37,243 bases of DNA, from assembly GCA_945787575.1 (NCBI GenBank), contig CALZKB010000011.1, positions 1-37,243 on the forward strand, in the 5' to 3' direction. Both the position numbers and the translations under genes were made by a program. Below the pieces are notes generated by a model, which was not told where the DNA came from, did not search any database, and saw only the letters and a program-made list of their open reading frames with translations. Shown here one piece after another: positions 25,782 through 34,236 of this stretch. Numbering within the stretch: the first letter of the stretch is position 1; every line of letters starts with the position of its first letter. The stretch comes from Thermoanaerobaculia bacterium. Lineage in GTDB: Bacteria; Acidobacteriota; Thermoanaerobaculia; Multivoradales; JAHEKO01.

Positions 25782-27956
25782 TCAACCCAGTTTCGTCGTG
25801 CTTCCCACCCGCGACCGGTCCCCCACCCGGACCGTCGCCCGCCGATCCCCACGCGGCACGCCCTGCAACACGGTGGCGGCTCCCAGCGGTGCCTCGCCCA
25901 GCGTGACGCCCGCCGGATAGCGGCCGACCACCGAGTCGAGGCCGATCATCGACTGGAAACCGATGCGGAAGCGGGGCTCGACCAGCTCCAGCTGCACCTC
26001 GGTGTGGGCAGGCTTCTCGGCCTCGAGCATCGCCATCAGGCCCACGCGCCGCTGCTTCGTGCGGGCGCAGGAGGCGGGCACGAAGACCGAGAAACGGTGA
26101 GCGTAGACGTGGAAGGGATCGCGGTGCGGATCTCGGGTGGTATCGAGCCGTGTCGCGCAGAGCTCGGCGCCCTCGTCGAGCTGGCTTCGATTGACGATTC
26201 GCCGTCCCCACAACCGGGCTTGCTCGCCGAGCCTCCCGGCTCCCAGAAACATCCAGCGCCGCAACCTGAAGTGCTCGAGGATGAGAGGCGGGGGCGACCA
26301 TTCGACCTTCGGCGGTGGCGGCCCGCAGTTCGGCGGCACGGGCCTGCAGCGCGACCGCGGTCGGGCGTCACAGCAAGATCCGGCGCGTGGCCCCATCCCC
26401 AGGAGAATGAGCAGCCTGCGCTGCAGACCCGAGCGCGTTCCACGTAGCGCATAGCCCGGAACCGCTTCTCGGACCAGCCGGCGACGAAGGCTCTCGGGCC
26501 ACGCCACCGAGAGCGACACCCCCACCCAAGAGGCGAGCCACGACAGGAAGTCGACGCCGCCGCCCGAGCTTCGATTAGCCGGCGCGGCCGACGGGTCGAA
26601 GTATCGAGCTTGATGATCGATCTCCGACTCGATGCCCCGCAGGCCGGTGTCGAAGATCGCCAGTAGCCGATCGGCGAAGTCGGCCGACGTCGGGTCCTCT
26701 CCGAAGACCGCAGGCAGATAGCGGCGCAGGCTGATTCGCGGGTACTCCACCTTCACGGCGTCGATCTTCGGCGTGCTGGTGCCGTCCCCCATGAGCTCCA
26801 GGCGCAACCAGAGGAAGCGTCCGGGGGCGCTGCGCACGAGGCAGTCCCACGGGCGGCCGACGACGTCCGAGGTCGCTTGCCGCGTGGCCCAGGCCTCCTC
26901 AGGCAGCTGCGCCACATGAGCGAACGGCAGCGCTGTTCCGGACGTGAAGGTCGACACGCGCACCCGCGCCACGTCGCTGAAGGCGCCGTGCAGCTCGACC
27001 CGGTGCCACGAGCAGTCGTGCAGCTTGCTGTCGAGCGGCTCGCTCCAGTAGAAGCCCTGCTTCGAGAAGACGGGCTGCGGCGCCGGAGGTGGAGGCGAGA
27101 CGCGGTCGCCGCGCAGGTCGAAGACGGCGTCACCGTCCCAATTCGCGCACAGCGCGCCGAGGTGGAGGAAGCCCGCCGCATCGATCTCGAGCGGTAGGGC
27201 GCCGAAGTGCTCGGCGATCTCGGCGGGCCGCAGCGCCCGGCCGACCTCGACGCCGCCGGCGTCCAGGATCCGCACCTCGTCCTCGCCCTGCGCCGACACG
27301 TAAATACGGCCGCGACAGTCGACGGCCACGTGGCGGACGGCTCCCAGACCCCCGAAGGACTCGAGCCACCGCCCCCCCCGATCGAACACGTGCAGGGAGC
27401 CGTTGGCTGAATCGCCGACCAGCACCCGCCCGTGGCGAGCGAACGCGATCGCGACCGGTTCCCACGGCTGCGCCAGGCCGGCATTCGCCGGAGGAGCCCA
27501 GTGCCCTCGCAGGACATAACCGTCAAGCGCAAAGACCGCCACCCGCGAGTTGCCGGGATCGCAGACGTAGAGGTCGCCCTTGCAGATCCCGATGCCCCCG
27601 ACCCGTTCCAGCTGCCGAGGTCCGCTTCCCGCCCCGCCGAAGCAGGGCACGGATACGAAGACGCAATCACAAGGGTCGAAGCGCTTCAGCTGCAGCCCCA
27701 CCGCGTCGACCAGGTAGAGATCGCAGGCCCCGGCGAGGGCTGCGTTTGTCGGAGTCACCAGCCCACCGAACGATCCGTTGGGGTCGGCGAGCCATAGGTC
27801 GCTGCCGGGCAGCTGCGTCAGCCCGAGCGCCCCGTCGCGCGGCCCCGGTTCGACATCCTCGAGCGCCGCCGAGCGCCAGCCGGTACGCCCGTCCAGACGC
27901 CACCAGGTGGGGTCGTGCGGAGGGCTCGGAAGCGGTGGCAGGGTCGTCGGGCTCAT
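25782..27956 (-). CDS. gpI-like tail/baseplate protein with NHL-type propeller
   Basis: A 724-residue protein (ATG at 27956, sharing ATGA with the gpJ-like stop). Residues about 75-280 have NHL-like propeller blades (GICKGDLYVCDPGNSRVAVF, then AIAFARHGRVLVGDS, VAVDCRGRIYVSAQGEDEV). Residues about 405-525 match the phage tail domain TIGR02242 of P2 gpI type: LRRYLPAVFGEDPTSADFAD, then GGVDFLSWLASWVGVSLSVA and SLRRRLVREAVPGYALRGTR. The C-terminal 200 residues have a Cys/Pro segment (CCDARPRSRCRPVPPNC) and RIGFQSMIGLDSVVGRYPAG. It corresponds to Afp12, a baseplate wedge that links to fibres. Its start at 28040 is rejected because it lies inside the upstream gene. Confidence 0.8.
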   Translation of the reverse strand: MSPTTLPPLPSPPHDPTWWRLDGRTGWRSAALEDVEPGPRDGALGLTQLPGSDLWLADPNGSFGGLVTPTNAALAGACDLYLVDAVGLQLKRFDPCDCVFVSVPCFGGAGSGPRQLERVGGIGICKGDLYVCDPGNSRVAVFALDGYVLRGHWAPPANAGLAQPWEPVAIAFARHGRVLVGDSANGSLHVFDRGGRWLESFGGLGAVRHVAVDCRGRIYVSAQGEDEVRILDAGGVEVGRALRPAEIAEHFGALPLEIDAAGFLHLGALCANWDGDAVFDLRGDRVSPPPPAPQPVFSKQGFYWSEPLDSKLHDCSWHRVELHGAFSDVARVRVSTFTSGTALPFAHVAQLPEEAWATRQATSDVVGRPWDCLVRSAPGRFLWLRLELMGDGTSTPKIDAVKVEYPRISLRRYLPAVFGEDPTSADFADRLLAIFDTGLRGIESEIDHQARYFDPSAAPANRSSGGGVDFLSWLASWVGVSLSVAWPESLRRRLVREAVPGYALRGTRSGLQRRLLILLGMGPRAGSCCDARPRSRCRPVPPNCGPPPPKVEWSPPPLILEHFRLRRWMFLGAGRLGEQARLWGRRIVNRSQLDEGAELCATRLDTTRDPHRDPFHVYAHRFSVFVPASCARTKQRRVGLMAMLEAEKPAHTEVQLELVEPRFRIGFQSMIGLDSVVGRYPAGVTLGEAPLGAATVLQGVPRGDRRATVRVGDRSRVGSTTKLG

Positions 27957-29923
27957 GACGCCTCGAAGTCGTAGTCGATCTCGATCGAGTGCTCGGTCGA
28001 GTAGAGGAGCACGCCATCGGGGACGCACACGTCGGTGCACTCGGGCGTCACGATCCGATCGACCGAGACTTGCAGACGCGCGATCCGCTCGACGCCTTCG
28101 ACGGCGAGGACGCGCTGATAGACGTGCGAGTAGTAGACGTCTCCACCGAAGGGCCAGCCCCTGCCGTCGTCGCCGCCCGTCAGGGCATGGAAGTAGCCGT
28201 CGAGTGCGGCCTCGACCTCCTGGCGGACGCGCAGCAGGTCGGCGTGCCGGTCCGCCACGAGCTCGACGTCGACGCTCACCGGCAGGTAGGTGGGCGCCAC
28301 GACGTAGAGCTCCGTGGTGAGCAGGCGCCGCTGTTCGAGGTACTCACAGACGGTTCGGAGCGTCCCGGCGCTCGGCATCGGCCTGTCCGAGTCGCTCTCG
28401 GGCACCACGATGACGGTGACCACGCCGGGGACCTTGACGCCGGGGAAGTCAGGGTGATGCAAAGGCAGAGCCCGAGCGCGCTCGATGGCCGCTGCCTGGC
28501 GAGCCAGGTGCTCGAAGTCTTCCGTACTGACCGCGCGGCAACGGCTCTTGAGCAGCTGAGGCGCTCGCAGCTTGGCTTCGGCCAGAGTCTCTTCGTCGAG
28601 GCCGCCGAACGCCGGTCGCAGATTGCCGACCCCGCCCTCGTCGATGCCCGCGATCGAGCTCAGCACGCCGCTGATCTGGCCGGCCGCGACGTTGCCGGCG
28701 CGGCCTCCTCCGAAGCGGTACTCGCGCGCCACGACATTGGCGGAGGGGTTGAGGACGTTGGCCACCGGAATGGCTCCGTGCCGCCCATCGCCGAACCGGA
28801 TCTCGCCGGTCGTGCGATTGAGGACGTAGTGTCGATCCTCGGGACCGGAGGCGAAGAAGTCGTCGACCGGCTCCCAGGTCTCGAAGCCGCTTCCCTCGTC
28901 GACCTCGAGCGACAGCGAGCCAGCCAGAACCGGTGCGTTGGCCGTCTGGAAGGTCTGATGCGGCCGTCCCTCGCTGCCGCCCAGGACTTCGTGCCGGGCG
29001 GTCTCCGCCTGCTCGGCGGGCACGGTGTTCGTCCTCACCGCCACCAGCCTCGGCGACCTCTCGTAGGCACTCCGCGCCAGGCGGGCGCGGATCCAGTAGT
29101 ACTGGTCGGCGAGCGAGCCGAGTGCGGCATGCACCATCTCGCCTTTCTTCGGCGTCTTGACGAAGACGTGGCCGGAACGCGTGAGCGCCACGGTCTCGTC
29201 CCGGAGGACGCTCATGGCCTGCCAGGAGGACCCGTTCCAGAACTCCCACGCGAGTGTCGCCGAGGGATAGGCCGCCAGGGCGGGGAGACCGCAGTCGAGA
29301 ACCGAGCCTCCGTCTTCCTCTCCCGCGGTCCAGAAGGCCAACTCGAGTTGCGTGCGCGGGAAGTCCTGGGACCAGTCGAAGCCGAGCAGGAGCGCACTGT
29401 CGGCAGCAGCCAGGGGTCCGAACGGCTCGAATCCGAGGTCGGCGCTGTCGTTGCCGGCGGTAAGGTCGGAGAACGCGTAGCCGTCGAAGCTCTGCACCGC
29501 AGCCAGCCGAGCGGCGAGAGCGATCAGCGGACGCTGGGTCTCGAAAACGATCGGCGGCTCACCGGGCGCGGCCGTCGCCGAGACTTGAGTGCGCTCGGGA
29601 ATCGCCACCGTCGGCTCGGGGTGGTTGTCGAGCACCGGAAAGGTGATCTCCGTCAGTGCCGGTGCCGCCGGTTTGAGCTCGATGCCCAGCAGCTCGAGGA
29701 ACTTCAGGTAGTTGGCCTCGGGCACCTTGCCGAGCCGGTAGACCAGCATCTCGGTCAACCACGAGAACGTCTGCACCAGGGTGATGCCCGGGTCGCTGTG
29801 GTTGAGATCGGTCCAGACGGGCGTCCACTCCGGCGCGTAGCGAGCGATGCGCGTGCGCGCCTCGTCCACGATGTCGCCGTAAGTGCGATCGTCGATCTTC
29901 GGTAGGTGCTCGATCAGTGACAT
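27953..29923 (-). CDS. gpJ-like baseplate wedge protein (Afp11-like)
   Basis: A 656-residue protein matching TIGR02243-type putative baseplate assembly proteins. The start MSLIEHLPKIDDRTYGDIVD leads into DLNHSDPGITLVQTFSWLTE and MLVYRLGKVPEANYLKFLEL, the family's opening signature. The middle holds VLNRTTGEIRFGDGRHG and REYRFGGGRAGNVAAGQ; the later part has RCRAVSTEDFEHLARQAAAI and VTVIVVPES, typical of the baseplate J core that forms the wedge around the spike. The ATG at 29923 follows the gp25 stop (29929-29927) by a few bases and GAGG lies close. It is a soluble cytoplasmic component before particle release. Confidence 0.88.
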   Translation of the reverse strand: MSLIEHLPKIDDRTYGDIVDEARTRIARYAPEWTPVWTDLNHSDPGITLVQTFSWLTEMLVYRLGKVPEANYLKFLELLGIELKPAAPALTEITFPVLDNHPEPTVAIPERTQVSATAAPGEPPIVFETQRPLIALAARLAAVQSFDGYAFSDLTAGNDSADLGFEPFGPLAAADSALLLGFDWSQDFPRTQLELAFWTAGEEDGGSVLDCGLPALAAYPSATLAWEFWNGSSWQAMSVLRDETVALTRSGHVFVKTPKKGEMVHAALGSLADQYYWIRARLARSAYERSPRLVAVRTNTVPAEQAETARHEVLGGSEGRPHQTFQTANAPVLAGSLSLEVDEGSGFETWEPVDDFFASGPEDRHYVLNRTTGEIRFGDGRHGAIPVANVLNPSANVVAREYRFGGGRAGNVAAGQISGVLSSIAGIDEGGVGNLRPAFGGLDEETLAEAKLRAPQLLKSRCRAVSTEDFEHLARQAAAIERARALPLHHPDFPGVKVPGVVTVIVVPESDSDRPMPSAGTLRTVCEYLEQRRLLTTELYVVAPTYLPVSVDVELVADRHADLLRVRQEVEAALDGYFHALTGGDDGRGWPFGGDVYYSHVYQRVLAVEGVERIARLQVSVDRIVTPECTDVCVPDGVLLYSTEHSIEIDYDFEAS

Positions 29924-29926
29924 GCC

Positions 29927-30331
29927 TCAGCTGCCTTCCCGGATGTAGAACGGGTACACGAGGTTGCCGAGCGCGTTGTTGGCGCGGACTCGGTAGTCGA
30001 CGCGGATCAGCAAGAGATTGGGCCGGCCCGGCGCCGACTCAGCGCGCACGTCGAGAACGTCGACCCGCGGCTCGAAACTCACCAGCGCGGTGCGCACCGA
30101 CTCGACGACGGCGCTCAGGGTCAGCTGGTTGTTCGACGCGAAGACCAGCTCGTGCATGCCGCACCCGAACTCGGGCATCATCACTCGCTCGCCCTTGGCG
30201 GTGCTCAGGATGAGGTAGATGGACTCCTCGATGCGCTGCTCGTAGCTCGCCCGCGCGATGCTGCCCTGCGGGGTGACCTGGAGCGGGAACCTCCAGCCGA
30301 CTCCCAGGAAGTCTCTCGTGCCGGTCGTCAT
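29927..30331 (-). CDS. gp25-like baseplate wedge protein (Afp9-like)
   Basis: A 134-residue protein of the GPW/gp25 family. It starts GTRDFLGVGWRFPLQVTPQG, then has YEQRIEESIYLILSTAKGER and VMMPEFGCGMHELVFA, and ends with RVDYRVRANNALGNLVYPFY, all characteristic of this family and normal in length. gp25 proteins anchor the inner wedge and sheath start in contractile tails. GAAGGG lies about 8 bases before the ATG. It lies between the unrecognised helical protein and the gpJ-like gene. Confidence 0.9.
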   Translation of the reverse strand: MTTGTRDFLGVGWRFPLQVTPQGSIARASYEQRIEESIYLILSTAKGERVMMPEFGCGMHELVFASNNQLTLSAVVESVRTALVSFEPRVDVLDVRAESAPGRPNLLLIRVDYRVRANNALGNLVYPFYIREGS

Positions 30332-30344
30332 CTCCTCACCCTTC

Positions 30345-31034
30345 TCATCCCGGCAGACTCTCGATCGTCTTCTTCAGGCCCTCGATGGTCTCCTTGATCG
30401 CGTCGATGGTCGCGGTCGCGTCCTCTTGAATCGAGATGCCGCTGAAGTCCGGGAGCTCGAGATCGAGGCCCACGACGCCGCCGAGCGAGCCAGCCATGTC
30501 CATGAGGGGCTCGATGGCCTCGAGCGACAGCGTCAGGTTGTCCATCGCCGATGCGGCGTTGTCGCGCGCGCACTCGATCGACGCCTCGAGGACGGGATTG
30601 CCCTCCCCTGCGCTCAGATCGATCGAGGCCTGGAACTCGATCAGGCTCTCGATCTGCTCGATGAAGCACAGGAAGAACCCGATGACCAGCTCGAGAATGC
30701 CCTTGAGCGTGAGGGCGATGCTCGGCAGCCCCAGCGCACCGAAGCAGGGAGCCAGATCCGCGAGCTTCTCGAGAATCTCGGTCGTCTCGGTGAGAGGCGA
30801 CTTGACGAAGCTTTCCATCGCTTTGAAGACGGCGAGGATCTTCAAGAGGCACGTCATGCTCGCCAGCAGCGGGGCGATCTGCAGCATGAGATTGATGCCG
30901 AGCGTGCACTGCGAGGGCGAGCCCACCGAGAAGTCGAGCAGCCCCTTGAGCTCCGCCATCCCCAGAATGTTGATGCTGGGGATCTTGGGGATCTTCGGCA
31001 GCTTGGGACAGGGAATCTCGACTTCGAGTGCCAT
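30345..31034 (-). CDS. Helical protein of unknown function in the baseplate block
   Basis: A 229-residue protein I do not recognise. It starts with a Lys/Pro/Ile stretch (CPKLPKIPKIPSINILGM), then has long hydrophobic helices (LGINLMLQIAPLLASMTCLL, then LKGILELVIGFFLCFIEQIE) and an acidic C-terminus with a short coiled coil (TATIDAIKETIEGLKKTIES). Segments are hydrophobic enough to be membrane-associated but are broken by charged residues, so a hydrophobic bundle is equally likely. Position is between the OB-fold spike and gp25. In the Afp plan afp10 (PAAR-type tip) is near here, but no PAAR motifs are visible. The start ATG at 31034 has only a weak ribosome site and lies 8 bases after the spike stop. 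Confidence 0.65.
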   Translation of the reverse strand: MALEVEIPCPKLPKIPKIPSINILGMAELKGLLDFSVGSPSQCTLGINLMLQIAPLLASMTCLLKILAVFKAMESFVKSPLTETTEILEKLADLAPCFGALGLPSIALTLKGILELVIGFFLCFIEQIESLIEFQASIDLSAGEGNPVLEASIECARDNAASAMDNLTLSLEAIEPLMDMAGSLGGVVGLDLELPDFSGISIQEDATATIDAIKETIEGLKKTIESLPG

Positions 31035-31041
31035 CGGTGTC

Positions 31042-31545
31042 TCAGATCGGGTTGGGCGTCGGCGCGACCGGCCGGCCGTTGATCGTTACGGTGGGCGCCT
31101 GGATGTCGATCGTGGCAACCCCGCGGATGGAGATGCGCGCATTCGACAGCTCGACGACGTTGCCGTGTGCATCCTCCAGTCGAACGTGCCCCTGGTCGCC
31201 GGCGGCGGGCGTCGGGTCGTAGAGCGTGATCTGATGGCCGTTGAGCGAGCGAATGAGGCGCTCGCGAGGATCATCGCTCGGCGGAGGATCGGCGCCGTTC
31301 CACAGGAAGCCCACGATGAACGGGTGGTCGAACTCTCCGTGCTCGAACGCCACCAGCACCTCGTCGCCCACCTCCGGCATCAGGAAGGCGCCGCGCCCCT
31401 TGCCCGCGAAAGCGGCGGCGACGGGCGCCCAGGAGCTGCTGTGGCGATCGGGCAGCCAGGGGAACTTGACCTGGATCCGGCCCTGTCCGTTTGGGTCGTC
31501 GAGGTTCACGACGATGCCGACGACGACACCCGCCTGGTTCTTCAT
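31042..31545 (-). CDS. gpV/VgrG-like OB-fold spike protein
   Basis: A 167-residue protein with an OB-fold of the phage baseplate V/gp5 type: VGIVVNLDDPNGQGRIQVKF, then PWLPDRHSSSWAPVAAAFAG, GAFLMPEVGDEVLVAFEHG and PFIVGFLWNG. A short beta-helix segment follows (GNVVELSNARISIRG, TIDIQAPTVTING). Length is that of a short spike. It overlaps the gpD-like stop by ATGA at 31545. In Afp8 and VgrG, the gpD and spike parts are fused in one chain; here they are two genes. Together they should form the central hub and needle. Confidence 0.88.
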   Translation of the reverse strand: MKNQAGVVVGIVVNLDDPNGQGRIQVKFPWLPDRHSSSWAPVAAAFAGKGRGAFLMPEVGDEVLVAFEHGEFDHPFIVGFLWNGADPPPSDDPRERLIRSLNGHQITLYDPTPAAGDQGHVRLEDAHGNVVELSNARISIRGVATIDIQAPTVTINGRPVAPTPNPI

Positions 31546-32762
31546 GTCGTCTCCCCTCCCTTCTCGTCCTCACGGCGCGCCTTGAAGGCGGTCGTGTAGC
31601 CGCCGTCTCCGATCTTGTGGGTGGTCTCGGTGACGAAGTAGGTACCGCTGAAGCGCGAACCGAGGCCCCGGATCTCCACCTTGCGCCCCGCCCGCAGATC
31701 GGGCAGCCCGATCGTCGTGCCGCTCGCCTTGACCATCTCCTTGTCGCGGTCGGTGAGCATGTCGAGGGCCAGCTTCTTGGCCTCCTTCTTCGAGAAGACG
31801 GGCCGGTCGACGACGACCTCCTCACGGGGATCGCATTTCTGGATGTGGCGCAGGTCGCGGTTGCGCTTCTTGAACTCCTTGTCGTCGATCGAGACCTTCT
31901 CCTTGATCGGCTTCTTGGTCTTGCGATCCCAGCCGTTGACGGTCACCGACTTGACCTGGTTGGCGGTCGTCAGCGTCGGCTTGAAATCGATCAGCGACTT
32001 ACCCCACTCGAGCGCGAAGGTGACGTCGCGCGGCGCGGTCTGCTCGCCTCCGTCCGAGGGGCCGAAGTAGAGGTGCCGCTCTCCCCCACCGCCCGGCTCG
32101 GCCTCCCGAATCACGACGACGTAGCCCCGCAGCCGCGCCCTGGCGAGCAGGAAGTCGATGTCGTGCTGGTTCTTCTCAGCGACGTAATCGATGCGCGGTT
32201 CCTTGGCGAGCGCCGCCTCGTCGATCCGAATGGGCAGCGGGAAACGCTTCGCGCCGTCGTCCTTCAGCTGCGCGATCTCGCGCGCGATCTCGCTGTCGCG
32301 CCGTTTGACCCAGGAGTAGGTGTACTGCTTGCGCCGCAGCTGGTGGAGCACGTTCAGTCCTCGAACGCTCAGGGTCGGGGCGCCGGAGGAGGGAAAGTTC
32401 GGTTCCATGGTCGTGAAGTTGCCGGTGAGCAGAACCGGTAGCTCGCCCCGGTAGCCCATTCGCAGCACCACCTGCTTGTGGCACGGCTCGAACAGCCGAT
32501 AGCGGATGCTGTCGGGCGATCCTCCTTCGAGGTCGGCCTTCGACTCGGAGCCGACGTACTTGAACCGCCCCTTGTCGGCGTCCCAGTTGTTGACGGTCAG
32601 CTCGAAGCTGTCGAGCTTCTTGACGTCGTCCTTATAGGTCAGCTCGATCACGTCGCGCAGCACGTTCCTCGGCAGCCCCGCACCGTCGATCCGCAGCTCG
32701 AACCGAGGCACGTAGAAAGAGCCTTGGTGGCGCGACTCGTCGAGCAGGGTGACCGGTTCCAC
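31542..32762 (-). CDS. gpD-like hub protein (N-terminal half of Afp8/VgrG)
   Basis: A 406-residue phage late-control D family protein. Key segments: FYVPRFELRIDGAGLPRNVL, then ELTYKDDVKKLDSFELTVNN, WDADKGRFKYV and ARARLRGYVVVIREAEPGGG, ending RFSGTYFVTETTHKIGDGGY. The start is GTG at 32762 with AGGAG about 9 bases before. Family members form the hub to which the tube and baseplate attach and the spike is fixed. Its stop overlaps the next start. Confidence 0.88.
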   Translation of the reverse strand: MEPVTLLDESRHQGSFYVPRFELRIDGAGLPRNVLRDVIELTYKDDVKKLDSFELTVNNWDADKGRFKYVGSESKADLEGGSPDSIRYRLFEPCHKQVVLRMGYRGELPVLLTGNFTTMEPNFPSSGAPTLSVRGLNVLHQLRRKQYTYSWVKRRDSEIAREIAQLKDDGAKRFPLPIRIDEAALAKEPRIDYVAEKNQHDIDFLLARARLRGYVVVIREAEPGGGGERHLYFGPSDGGEQTAPRDVTFALEWGKSLIDFKPTLTTANQVKSVTVNGWDRKTKKPIKEKVSIDDKEFKKRNRDLRHIQKCDPREEVVVDRPVFSKKEAKKLALDMLTDRDKEMVKASGTTIGLPDLRAGRKVEIRGLGSRFSGTYFVTETTHKIGDGGYTTAFKARREDEKGGETT

Positions 32763-32774
32763 GTGCAGATCTCC

Positions 32775-33470
32775 TCAAGGCACCGGTGGCATGTGCAGAA
32801 TCGTTCCCGGCCGCAGCCGCCTCGGGTCTTCGATGCCGTTGGCGTCGGCGATGCGGCGCCATTCGCCGGCCCGCTCGTAATGGTCGGCGGCAATCGCCGA
32901 GAGCCGGTCGCCGCTCACCACGACGTGGGCTCGAGTCCGATCTGGCGAGCTCAGGTTGAGCTCGGCCAGCTGCTTCTCGAGCGGCTTGAACTCTCGCAGG
33001 GTCACGTTCAGCGTCGCCCTCAGAGGAACGCCCTGCGAGCTGAAGAGCGTGAACTCCTGCTTGACGCTCTCGACGATGCACCAGAACGAGTTGCGCTTCT
33101 GATTGCCGACGTGCGCGGAGACGTCGTTGCCGGGAAACTCGTCGTTCCACAGGAAATGGCACGTCGGCGGCGCGTGGCGCTCCGGCTCGATCTTGGTCAG
33201 CTCGTAGATCCGGTCCGTGTGGCGCGTGACACTGATAGCGCCCTCGCCCATGCCGTCCTCGGTGGTGTCGAAGAACAACTCCAGGTTGAGCTTCTCGTTT
33301 TGCCCTCGAACGAATTGCAGGAGGGGGGCATCGAGTCCGGGGATGCCGATCTCGGCGATCAGGTTGGAGCGCTCGAGCGCCAACTTGCCGGGATTGAACT
33401 GCAGCGGGATGAACTCCATCTCGCCGCTCGCCCAGCTGACCACCAGCATCGCCTTCTCGGGTTGTTGCAC
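32775..33470 (-). CDS. LysM-domain tube-baseplate adaptor (Afp7-like)
   Basis: A 231-residue protein. Residues 1-165 resemble CIS tube-adaptor proteins (FIPLQFNPGKLALERSNLIA, then NEKLNLELFFDTTED, FWCIVESVKQEFTLFSSQG). Residues 181-229 form a LysM domain (HVVVSGDRLSAIAADHY, WRRIADANGIEDPRRLRPG). Such proteins, like T4 gp53/gp54-linked LysM proteins and Afp7, link the tube to the hub. The GTG start at 33470 gives a typical length; an ATG seven codons later is an alternative. No clear ribosome site is present, so it is probably coupled to the preceding small gene. Confidence 0.88.
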   Translation of the reverse strand: MQQPEKAMLVVSWASGEMEFIPLQFNPGKLALERSNLIAEIGIPGLDAPLLQFVRGQNEKLNLELFFDTTEDGMGEGAISVTRHTDRIYELTKIEPERHAPPTCHFLWNDEFPGNDVSAHVGNQKRNSFWCIVESVKQEFTLFSSQGVPLRATLNVTLREFKPLEKQLAELNLSSPDRTRAHVVVSGDRLSAIAADHYERAGEWRRIADANGIEDPRRLRPGTILHMPPVP

Positions 33471-33476
33471 GGTCGC

Positions 33477-33671
33477 CTAGCCCTCCTCGAGATCACTGCT
33501 CAAGCCGGCGCCGAGACGCTGCTCCGCGTTCACCCGCTCGAGGTGCTCCTCGCGCTCCTCGACCGCCTTCATCACGGTTCCGACGATCTTCTTCAGGGTC
33601 TCCGGCACCAGCACGGACTCGCCGTCCAGGGCTCGAAGCGTGCTGCTCAGTTCACCGATGTTCACTTCCAT
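33477..33671 (-). CDS. Small 64-residue protein between tube and LysM genes
   Basis: A 64-residue protein from the ATG at 33671 (GAGGAG just before it, overlapping the tube stop). It starts MEVNIGELSSTLRALDG and then has an amphipathic helix (VPETLKKIVGTVMKAVEERE, EHLERVNAEQRLGAG). I do not know the family, but a short gene at this place is common in such clusters (afp6 and DUF5908-type). It may be a tube-assembly or adaptor factor. Its coding frame extends upstream as an open frame inside the tube gene, which is not used. Confidence 0.65.
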   Translation of the reverse strand: MEVNIGELSSTLRALDGESVLVPETLKKIVGTVMKAVEEREEHLERVNAEQRLGAGLSSDLEEG

Positions 33672-33681
33672 CGCTCGCTCC

Positions 33682-34236
33682 TCAAGGCACCAAGCCCTCG
33701 ACCGCCGCAGTGCCGAGGCCCAGGTTGGAGAGTTGGTGGATCCCCTCGTGGGAGATCTCGATCGTCTCGATCGCGACCGCGTTGTCGGTCGCGTTGAGGG
33801 TCGGTCCGGTGTACTTGACCGGGAGCCCACGCCGGAAGTACCAGACGCTGCTCGGCGCGCCGCCTTCGTCGAGCAGCGCGACAAAGCCGTCCCGGCGCCT
33901 GCCCCGCCCCTCGGCGAAACCGAAGTGCCAGTCCCACAGGTCGGTGCTGAGGCCGATGCCCTTCTTCAGGGTCAGGTTCGCCCACTTGACGCGACTCGGA
34001 AAGTGGAGCACCGCACCGTTGCGCCCGCCCTCTTCCCAATCCTCGACGTCGAGGGTCATCTCGAGACCGTCGCACTCCGAGAAGCCTCCGACCGCGCGCT
34101 CGACGATGCCCGGGATGTCGAGCGAGTCGCCGGCCACCATCCCGCTCGTCGAGTCGATCAAGCTGACCCGAAAGTTGAAGGCCATGAGCGGATCCATTCG
34201 CCCTCCGGGTCCACCGATACCGAGCAGTGCGCTCAT
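33682..34236 (-). CDS. Second inner-tube protein (gp19-like)
   Basis: A 184-residue protein from the ATG at 34236, whose ATGA overlaps the sheath stop. It has the tube-fold pattern of T4 gp19/Hcp: LMAFNFRVSLIDSTSGM, then VGGFSECDGLEMTLDVEDWE, WANLTLKKGIGLSTDLWDWH and LNATDNAVAIETIEISHEGI. It has an insertion at about 30-50 compared with the other tube protein. In Afp the equivalent tube gene afp5 sits here and may cover the baseplate-proximal layer. Confidence 0.85.
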   Translation of the reverse strand: MSALLGIGGPGGRMDPLMAFNFRVSLIDSTSGMVAGDSLDIPGIVERAVGGFSECDGLEMTLDVEDWEEGGRNGAVLHFPSRVKWANLTLKKGIGLSTDLWDWHFGFAEGRGRRRDGFVALLDEGGAPSSVWYFRRGLPVKYTGPTLNATDNAVAIETIEISHEGIHQLSNLGLGTAAVEGLVP

